From contig NC_056420.1 of the NCBI RefSeq assembly GCF_905147365.1, positions 7,140,001 to 7,204,000 on the forward strand: a stretch of 64,000 nt of DNA. The letters run 5' to 3'. This DNA is from Aricia agestis. Taxonomy: Eukaryota; Arthropoda; Insecta; Lepidoptera; Lycaenidae. Made by a program: the position numbers and the translations under genes. The notes under the pieces are model-generated. The model ran no database searches. It worked only from the letters and a program-made list of their open reading frames with translations, and was not told where the DNA came from. How positions within the stretch are numbered: the stretch's first letter is position 1; every line of letters begins with the position of its first letter. Of the stretch, positions 24,111 through 34,500 are shown piece after piece.

Positions 24111-25507
24111 ACATATTATTATGAATTTATAACACCTGTTATTTAAGTACCCTCTCCCTGAGAGCTGCAGAGCTACTTTGATGACCAGTGAGAGCTGAGA
24201 GAAGCTCACTCCTTTTTTATTATGGAACTACTTATTTAAGAAAATACAAAAAATAAATAAGTGAAAAACAGGGTTTTGTTATGTAATATTCTACAATGCA
24301 GCGGGAAACAGAATCATCGTCACTTTCTAGGTCCATGTAACTTTACAGCAGTGGTGTCACAGTGAAGAGGCACTTTCATCTTCAATAATCAGCTCTTCAA
24401 TATTGAATTTAGGATATCCTAATAAAGGGTTAATTCCCACTCCTTGTATTTATTTTCAGTGTTTCAAAATGATAGCATAAATTCTCCCAGTCATTTCGGT
24501 TATTTCGTTAAACGCTTTTTCTACTACCTGTAAAGGTAACGTAAAAATTAAAACGTAATAATTATAATATATTACGCTGCATCAAAGTGTTAAAGGAGTT
24601 AAGCACATACACTGTGACACGAGAATTTTATATACCTACATCTAAAAACGCAAAGCACCTAAGTGAAAGTATCAATCATTGTTAGGCGCGTTATATGATA
24701 GATTTCTTTGACAGTTCATTGTTTACGTAAACATAAAGTTTAAGTAAAATTGTTGTTTTATTATACCACATAATACTTACTCAGGCTACTTAGAATTGCA
24801 TTATACAATAAAATAAACAAATAAAATTGATAAAACAAACGCTTAATTACCTGCTACTATGGCGATTGTGCGATCAAAATCGGAAATGTGGACGCGAGAA
24901 TTTCAGTGATATTTTCGCGTATTACTATTTTTCTTCAATGAAAATCTTCAAATTTTCAGCACTATGACACGTCTTTCACTTTAATTATTAATATTAATCA
25001 CAGTAACATGTTGTTTTCACATTGTAAAACTAAATTTAATCGACTATGGGTTTTTTTGGGCATTCACCTTTGTGATTTGAAATTTGCCACCAAAGTTTGC
25101 CACAGATACTTGTGGCACTTTAGTAATCTGTGGCTAATATATAACACAGATTGTCTAATAGATCTTTCATTGTATGTCAAATTATGTGTTTCAAAAAGAT
25201 GACAAACATATCATACATTCGTACCGATATCCTTATTATAATATTATAGCAATATTTAACATATTAAAAAGATATTTACGTTACTAAAACAGTTTTGAAT
25301 AATTGTAGCCACCTTTTGGCTAATTCATATGCAAGTACAACACTATAATTTCTTATCTGTAGTCAGGTCTTGTCAACAATGTAAAAAATTAAAACGTCAA
25401 TGTCATTTAAATAATTTTATTCATTTTGTGAATTGGCGTTACTTTTGCATAAATTGTGGAATTGAATTCGTTTCGCTTTGTAAATGTTACTACCGTAACA
25501 ATACAAA

Positions 25508-28500
25508 ATGATTCATTTTAAAGACAATAAAAACAAGTCCGCGCTAAGTACAAGATGGGCTCAAATGTCCAAACAGGAACAAATCATCGAGAAAAAGAAA
25601 ATGGAGATTCAAGCCAAACTGGAAGCTCAAAAAAACGCAGCTGCTCTTGCGGCTCAAGCTAAGCTTTCTAAGTAAGTTGCTTAATTAATAACATTAGAAT
25701 ATGTACAAGAGTACCTACCACATGTCCTCCATAGACCTTTTACAAGATGTGTTTTTCCGCAATAAGAAGCCTATGTCCTTCCCCGTTGTTGTGTAAAATA
25801 TCATCAAAATCCATTCAGCAGTTCCAAACCTATTAAATGCAAATAGACTAACAAACCTTTCCTCTTTATTATATTGGTATAGACTTACATGTAATAAACT
25901 GTACTTATGTCAATTTGTAAACAATTTAAGTAAGTAATATGTCCATTTGATGTCAGGCTTAAAATAAAAAAAGTAATAATAAATAAATTTCTATGATTTC
26001 AGCCCAGCTTCATCAGATGATTCAGGCTCCAAGAACATCTTTTCTAATGATGGTAGTTTCATGAGCCAATACAAGGCACTACTTGAAAAGCAAAGTAAAG
26101 AAAAACAAGAAAAAGAGGAAAAAGAAAAACAAGAGAGACAAGAGAAGAATGAGGAACTTCAGAGAAAGAAGAATGAGGCTAAACAGAAGTCAGAGCAGTC
26201 TTCTCAAGAAGTAGATTATGACTCGGATCAAAATTTTTCCAATGATAGACAAGATCATCAAGAAGGCAGGCATAGGTAAGGTTTTTACTATAATATTCTA
26301 ATATGCTGATCACTATTAAAGTAATCAATTTTAACAGATGAAAGCAAACTTAAGTTATTTGATTGTAGAAAACCTTGCTGTGTTGTTAGATATAGATGTA
26401 TTATTATCATATTTCTTACTATTATTTACAGGGAGAGGAATCGTCGTTGGGACAGAAGTAGAAATAGAGGCCATAGTCCTTTCACACCAACAGTGGAGGA
26501 CAGAAAACCTCATGACACCAACCACATTCCATCCCTGATGCAACTCTCTGTTAAACCTCCCGATAGATCTCCCAACCGGTCCCGATGGAACAGGGATGAT
26601 TCTGATTCCAATGATGACTACGAAAGAAAGACCAAGCAAGAATTTGATTCTGATTCTACCCATGCTCCCGATAATATTAATTCCCAACCTGGTCCTGATT
26701 TTATGAGTGGTCCTATGGGACCCAGACCTATGGGTCCGGGACTAATGGGCCCAGGACCTATGGGAGGCCACGGTCCAATGGGTCCAGGACCTATGGGATA
26801 TAGTCCCGGCCCAATGGGTCGTGGCCAAATGGGACATATGCCCATGGGCCCTAGACCAATGGGACCCGGCCCGATGGGCCCTGGCCCAATGGGAGCTGGT
26901 CCTATGGGACCGGGTCCAATGGGGCATGGACCAATGGGTCCCAGACCAATGGGTCCAGGTCCTATGAGACCAGGTTCAATGGGCCCAGGCCAAATGGGAC
27001 ACTCTTCAGGCATGATGCCTCCTGGTACTTCAAACAATAATGCAGGTCCTGGGCAAAATGTAGGCAATAACATGTCCCAAAATATGGGACCAACTAATTC
27101 TAATATGCCTGGTAATTCGAACAATCCCAATATGCCCCAACATAATATGGGACCAGGAAATTCTAATATGCCCCCGAACATGGGCCAAGGAAATTCTAAT
27201 ATGCCCCCAAACATGGGCCCAGGAAATCTAAACAGGCCTCAAAGTATGGGCCCTGGGAATCCTAATATGCCCCCGAACATGGGTCCTGGTAATTCTAGTA
27301 TGCCACCAATGCCCTTCATGGGTGGGCCGCCAAACTTTCCAATGCCACCGAATTTTATGGGCCCCAATGGACCCCGTGGTCCTTGCGGACCAATGCCGCC
27401 GAACATGTGCGGTCCTAACTTCCGTGGTCCTAGACCGAATGGTCCAATGCCTCCATTTTTCCCTCCCAATGGTCCTCCAAATTCTATGATGCCACCAAAC
27501 ATGAATAATGATCAACGATTTATGGGTCCGCAGCCACCTTTCGGTCCTAATGGTCCTAACTTTGGACCGAACAGGCCCAACTTTGGACCGAACGGGCCAA
27601 ACTTCGGGCCAAATGGGCCAAACTTTGGACCTAATAATATGGGCAACATGCAATTTATGCCTCCCAACTCGATGCCTATGCCTCCACCTGGTAATGAACA
27701 AAATTTGGATTCAATGAAACATTCTTCCATGCGGCCAAATGAACACGAAAACAAGAAAGGTAAACATCTCAGTTACTTTTAGATTAAAAGGAATGAATGA
27801 AGACTTAAAATGTTCTCAATTATCTGGGCTTAAAGACTACTTCATATGAAAAATATTGTTTTGTTGTAATAATAACTGTAAGTTAGTAATTGTATGAAAC
27901 AAAAAAATACTTAGCAATTTTGTACACAACAAACAATGTAATGTTTTGGGTATTTTTATTCTATGTGCGTAAAAAAAAATAGGAAATTTTTAGTAACCAA
28001 ACAGATTAAGATAGTAAATGAGATGTAGTGCATGGGTTTGGGTTTGAAGCGGACGTGAGACAAAATGCTGACTCGTGGTGTGCAGTTCTTTCTGCAGATA
28101 CGTTCCAGTCCATCCACCGAGCAGCCAGCGAAGTAGCCTCCAATGGTGACCACTGGGAAAGTGTTCTGAAAGCAATGAATTCACAAGACCAATCTTTGTG
28201 GTAATGCCACTATAGCTATGATCCCGAAGGAGGATTGCGTTGTATTCATTTTTATTACTTTCATTATACGAGTATAAGAGAAACAGTGTTGTGTCTAGAA
28301 AGATTAGGCTATTTCTATGGTGATTTTAGTTTACTGTTTTTTTTTTTACTTTTTCTATAAACATGTACTAAAATTAGTAAGTTAAATCATAGGCAGATGG
28401 TATGGTGGATGGTAGATGACTTGCGTAATTTGGTTGGGTTTACAACTAACATTGATTTGACATATCACATAACCCAACCAAATAATGTATTGCCCTATCT

Positions 28501-31500
28501 GCCTACCAATCAATATAGATGTTGATTCCGGGTTTGTTTGGTGTTTGTAGTACATTCTTGTAAATTAAATTTTCCTTCTTGGTTGCTACCAGCATGTACG
28601 TAAATAACTTTAAACAGTTTATGTATTATTGTTTACATGTATGTTTTACAATTTTTGTGTTTTCAATCAATACTTGATTAAACACCTTAGAAATAGCTCT
28701 AAATCTTACTCAAAACAAGGCTGTCTCCCAAATTTACAGGTTTATTTTAAACATCCTTTACTTTTGTATTCTGTGAATTGGTTTTACTTTATGAGTCATT
28801 TCAGGTTCCTCCATAATACAAACTCCAATGAGTATGAGATGTATCGGGACCTAGTGAGTAAAATAAGAAATGAGAAACAAATAAAGAAGGAAGAAATTAA
28901 CCCGGAAGACAAATATGAGCCAGAATTTTCGTTAGAGGATGATGATAGTAATGATAAACCATATAAAGATGATAATAGCAAGTAATAAAATGTTAAAATT
29001 CTATAAAGCAACATGTAAATACAGTAGAAACTCAATTATCCGGCCCTCGGTTATGCGGATTCGCGACTATCCGGACTTTTAACAAAATATATTGATTTTT
29101 GGTGTTTTTATGTACTGCACATATTATGAACAGAACCCGCTTTTCTTCGTACATTCTATTATCCGGTTTTTCGATTATGCGAATGTCTAACAACAACAAT
29201 TATAAGGGCCTGTTGGCTGTTTCACCACTTTCTGATAAAGTGCTTTAGACTATTCAAAACTTTTTTGATAGATTCTCCATACTTGATCTGTCAAGTCAGG
29301 AAGTGGTGAAACAGGCCCTTAGTCCGGTTAATCGAGTACCTACTGTAGTTCAATATATTTTCAGTATGTAAGGCCTGTAAAGATAACCTAAAGAATATTT
29401 CTTTGTATCTCTTGTTTCTCAAACTACACTTGGAGCAAGGTCTTGGTATAAATATCGAGTTTATTGAAAATATAATTATCATCGAGAGTTCACTGTAGTC
29501 TGTACAAAAGGTTTTTTGGTATTGCTCTCGATTCTCGCCTTTAGCTCACTAAGTATACTAAGGGCCTGTTTCACCACTTCCACATCAGGCTATCTGGCAC
29601 AACTTATCTGACAGATACTCCATACTCCATCTCAGTAGTCTATCCGGCACTTATCAGGAAGTGGTGAAACAGCCCCTTAATCTAATATTTTCAGCAGCTA
29701 CCAGCAAACTCAGTTCAACTTAAAGAGAGAGGCAAGCTCGCAAAGTGATGAGGAGACTGAGACTAAACGAGAGAGACGGAAGAAGAGAAAATCCAGGTGG
29801 GGAGACGACCCACCAGTAGACATCAAACCCCCTGGCATAATACCACCACCACCTTTACCAGGTAATTAACCCATCAATCCCCCAAGTGGCACCCGGCTGT
29901 CGCATAACAATTGAAAATCTATTGCGTCTGCCATTCTCACGATCGAGGTATTACCATAATGATAGGATAATTTATGTAACCAAAATAAAATAAAAGGTTT
30001 TTCAACAGAAGCTTAAAATATTAGTTCGAAAATATTAAAGTAATGGAAATTAAACGATAATATTAAAAATATTTAGCTTTATTTATGCTAGCACGTAAAG
30101 ATATTGTGAAATATATGAAATGTAACACAAAGTAAGCAACATAAACTATTCTACCGCGTAAGAGTAAAGAGTGTTTTTGTCAGCATTGAACAGAGAATCT
30201 GTCACATCTGCGTTGTAGGCGCACAGTACAAGAAGGTTACTTTACGTCATACGGTTATGCCCGGGCCGCACCTGCGTAGTGCTTCGTGCTTAAAACGATA
30301 CCATCGTCCGCGTGTATCGTCTTATAGCACGAAGCTTCGTACGATAGACACATGTGCGGCCGCGGCATTAGGATAGTTTATTAACCGTTTCATGTCCTGT
30401 CCGTCAGTCATTGAAGTCATTCAACCACGTAACGGGTTGTTCCTTATAAAATAATTATTAATTATATGTAATTGATTGTACTGTCGGAAATGGACTGGTG
30501 GAAATTCATTTTAAACACAAATAAAACACAGCTGAGTTACTGGTACTGTACAAAGTTTTAAAATTGAAGTTAAAGAAAAATCACAACATAATATATGGTT
30601 TAATACACAATGTAAGAAACAGAGATTGATGATTTTTATCGAAACCGGTCGTGTTTAAGTTAAATTTGTAGTAATTAATGAATATAGTGGGAAAAGTGCA
30701 AGTAAAATTGTGTTTTATTTGTGTTTAATTATTAATAAGTATATGTCTATTGTCTACTTTTAAGCGTTTGCTGGCTATTAAGTATGTTAATTTTATAAAA
30801 TTACATACTTAAAACATGCAAAAAGCAATTCCAGGTGTGCAACTTGCGAAGATAGACCAAGAAGGCATCAAACTGAGCACATTGAACCGTAACAATCAGG
30901 CGCTGATGCAGTATGCCCTCACCAACTACGGCACAACCAACCTCAGTGCGGAGGACTGGCAGAAGTGTGAGGATAACTTCAAACTCAATTTGTTGTTTCA
31001 GGTCAGTTACTTTCACAGCATAGATCTAGATATATAGCGCATGTGTATGTACTTCGCGTGCCATATCGCCATATAATACACTGGACAGGCTATGTCGTAC
31101 AAAATGACAGCTATTTTTTGTGCCGATTTGAAGCGCTGCGGTGAGCGTACTGTGAACGAATTACATACAAAATTACAACCACCATTTGCAAAATAGTAGT
31201 TCCAAGTACACTCACTACTGCTTTCACATAGTAATCAGCGCCAATATGGCGACTTTCAAATAGGAACATTGATAGCGATCGCCTGTCCAGTGTATTATAG
31301 AGGTCAGTGCATATCGCGCTCCTAAACGACGAGCAATGCTCGTCTTTCGAAAGTCTGTTCTTTAGTCTGCGCTCCACCATTATCGGAATCGGACGTCAAT
31401 CGGAATTTTAAAAATGCCTAATTGTGCATTATTTCCGTATTGAGCTGTAGAAATTCGAATAGAAACATTGGCCTAGATAATGGACACGTTTCTTATAATC

Positions 31501-34500
31501 GGTACATCACAGTAGGTCGGAAAAAAGTGGCACGCGGTCGTTTTCATACAAATGGAGGAAGAGGAGTATCTATCTTGATCTATGTCTGTGTAACCACACA
31601 CTTAGTTAATATTGTTAATCAACTTCTCCAATAGTATGTTTCCCGTATCCCCTCCCCCCTCCTGTCTGTCCCATATGAATAAATGCATGAATGAAAATAC
31701 TTTATTGTTTCAAAACAGACATACAGAACTTAGTAACTAAGTTTGAAAACTAAAAAAGGCGGTCTTATTGCTACAAGCGATTTCGTCCAGACCAGTGGTC
31801 CCCAACCTTTTTTCATACGGACCACAAACATGTTTTGGTCTTGTTGTCGCGGACCGCAACAAAAAAATTTAGGACGAAAGAATAACGTTTTTCAAAGTTA
31901 ACGATTTAAGAGTGGAAAAAAAATTACGATTTTTAACGACGACTTTACATTATTTTGCCGGTGGGCGTAAACAAAATGGTTTAACAGCACGCGGGCCACA
32001 GATAAACTCGGCCGCATGCGGCTCGGGGAGCGGGTTGGGGATAGCTGGTCTGAAATATCATCAAAATAATGTTATCTCAATGTCATCAACACCATATATT
32101 TTTCAGGACATGCTGAAGAAGCGCCAGGAGGTGGAGCGTCTGGCGGCGGCCGGCAAACACAAGTACGAGTACGACAGCGACGAGGACACGGCCGAGGGCA
32201 CGTGGGAGCACAAGTGAGTACAACTGATAGACCGTTTGTTGAATCTCTTGTGGAGAAGAATAAGAATCATTTATTTGCACAAAGTACCGTTACAAAAAAA
32301 TCTCTTGTGGAGAAGATTAAGAATCATTTATTTGCAGAAAGTTCTTTATGCTGAAGTATTTACGAGTATCATGTCTGTCTTATGGCCTCCCATAAGTAGG
32401 CTGCCATCATCTAAATTGCCGTCGCCGGTCAAGCACAAAAAAAGACCCCGGACATTTGGCCGAAATGTGGTTATTTCCCTGGACACCTTTTAAAAGTATT
32501 CAAGATATGTCTTCCAAATTTTTGCTAGAACATCTTTCTTTTCCAACAATTTGTAAAAATTTGATTAATTGAAGTCCTTGAAATCGTACTTGATTTTGAT
32601 CAGAGAAGAAACCATCTGGATTTCTCACTTTTCAAAAACCTGACCTGACGGTCCCCGGACGCCCTTCAACTAGGACAAACTCGGGTAAATCCGGACGGAT
32701 GGCAGCCCTACCCATAAGGAATAGCCAGTGTCAATTTGATGAGGTCATCAGTCTGTCCCTCTGAAACTGGATCTGCGTTGCGGGGAACGTGTTTTATAAA
32801 ACCAACAGAATCATTCATTTGCCTGCCCTCGTTGAGCACAGTGATTCTATTGAATCTTAAAAACACATTCCTCGAAACGCAGGTTCGGTATAAACGCAGC
32901 TTTAATGGGGACTGTTTGTTTGACAGTTTGTATAAATAATAATGTAAGTGTTCTGATTAAATAATAAACAAAATGGCGCCTGCACTTTTTTGTTCTAAAG
33001 TAAGTTCTTCGTTTTTATTGTCCCTTGTAAACGGGACCGTATATTTAATTTCCGTTAACAAAAAGACTCGATAAAAAAGTCGCTTTACAGGCAAACCGCG
33101 AAAACAGCAAATCTTAATTTTTAATTCAATATATTTTTATCAGTAAGGAGTTAATATATAAATATGTAATTCTAGATTGCGAGCTAAGGAGATGAACGCG
33201 ACGGAGAAGTGGGCGGACGAGCTGACGAAGCAGGCGGCCGGTAAACATCATATCGGTGACTTCTTACCGCCAGAGGAACTCAAAAAGTAATATTTGTTTC
33301 ATAACAATATAGTTTCGATGTATATTAGTGATCGAAGGTTTCGATACATAGTCCCAATTTCGCCAACGTCTGTTGTCTAACAGCTTGTTAAAATGTCATG
33401 TCTTCTCTTTCATTCAAATGAAAAAAGAAACAGGTAACGTGATACTAATTCGCTAATTCGAGCATTAACTTTAACAGTTGTTGATGAAATTGGACCTTAG
33501 TCTCATTCGATTCAATGATGATTGATCCATACTCTAAAATCAAAACGACATTAAGCTGGATTACAATAACAGATAGTATAGTCTGTAGTGTAGTGTGATA
33601 ATATAGTCTCAAATATGATACACATAAGTATTAATTAAGTACCAAATGATAATTATCAATTGTATCGTTTGAAGAAAATAAACGAATACACTTTACAGAT
33701 TTATGGAGAAATATTCAGCGGTAAAAGGCGGCAAAGAACCGGACCTGAGCGACTACAAAGAGTACAAACTGAGAGAGGATAATGTTGGTAAGTATTCTCA
33801 TTAGCCCTTCTCTCTCTAGACCTCTAGTGCCATTTGCCCATGTTTTAAACTAGGGTACATACATAAAAGTTGGTAAAATTATGTAGCATTTTGAATTATA
33901 TTGATGTTTATTATTTATTTGTTTTGACCTTTTTTATATATATTATCTTTTGTCGTTTTAGTATTATAGTAAGTATTAGTTTTACTTTTAACGAGCATAT
34001 ATTATTATTGTAAATTTAATGTAATCATATTCGTGCACATCCTATCTGCTGTTTTAATCCTATCTCTCTCCGTAGGGCTGCTGGAAGAGATTTCTTTTAG
34101 AAATAAGCAGATCCTTTGTGTCGTCTTTCTGTGTAAATGGTTATATTGTTATATTTCCTGTGCACAATAAATTATAAATAAAATAATTTTATAGAAACCA
34201 GTACAGTAACAAAGCTACACAACTGGTTTCTATAAAAATCTCTCCGTAGTTAGCAAGCTTTACTCTATAGCAGGGATCACCAATTAGTTTAGGGTCCATT
34301 TTAAGAAATGAAATGACCTTCCCGGTCCACACATTTTATATTAAAAAAATATTTGTAATTACGGAAATTACAATGACCGTATTTATTTAAGTACATATCA
34401 ATGACAAAAGTGTCAATTTTTATTGCTTGTTTGGAGCGAAATTGGTAAATCCTAAAGATGTTCATCGGTAAGTCGAGACCAAAATTTATTTTTAACGAAG

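Larger units (their letters stand above)
19691..25507. other. Non-coding intergenic region upstream of SUGP1
   Basis: I see no exon on either strand. It contains a short tandem array (about 19981-20069, units around ACTAAAACAATAAAAA), a reverse SINE fragment (20622-20735), a family A MITE (20941-21199), a TIR element (22870-23273), and a LINE-tail and Helitron-like remnant (about 23884-24105). The last few hundred bases should include the SUGP1 promoter; no clear TATA box stands out. Confidence 0.5.

Noticed and set aside
25329..25511. 60-codon frame with several Cys just before SUGP1
   Set aside because: It overlaps the SUGP1 5' UTR and start, with no recognisable motif. Probably chance.
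26618..27754. Several minus-strand frames (up to 198 codons) over SUGP1 exon 3
   Set aside because: They are antisense shadows of the Met/Gly/Pro repeats; the + frame joins its neighbours in phase.
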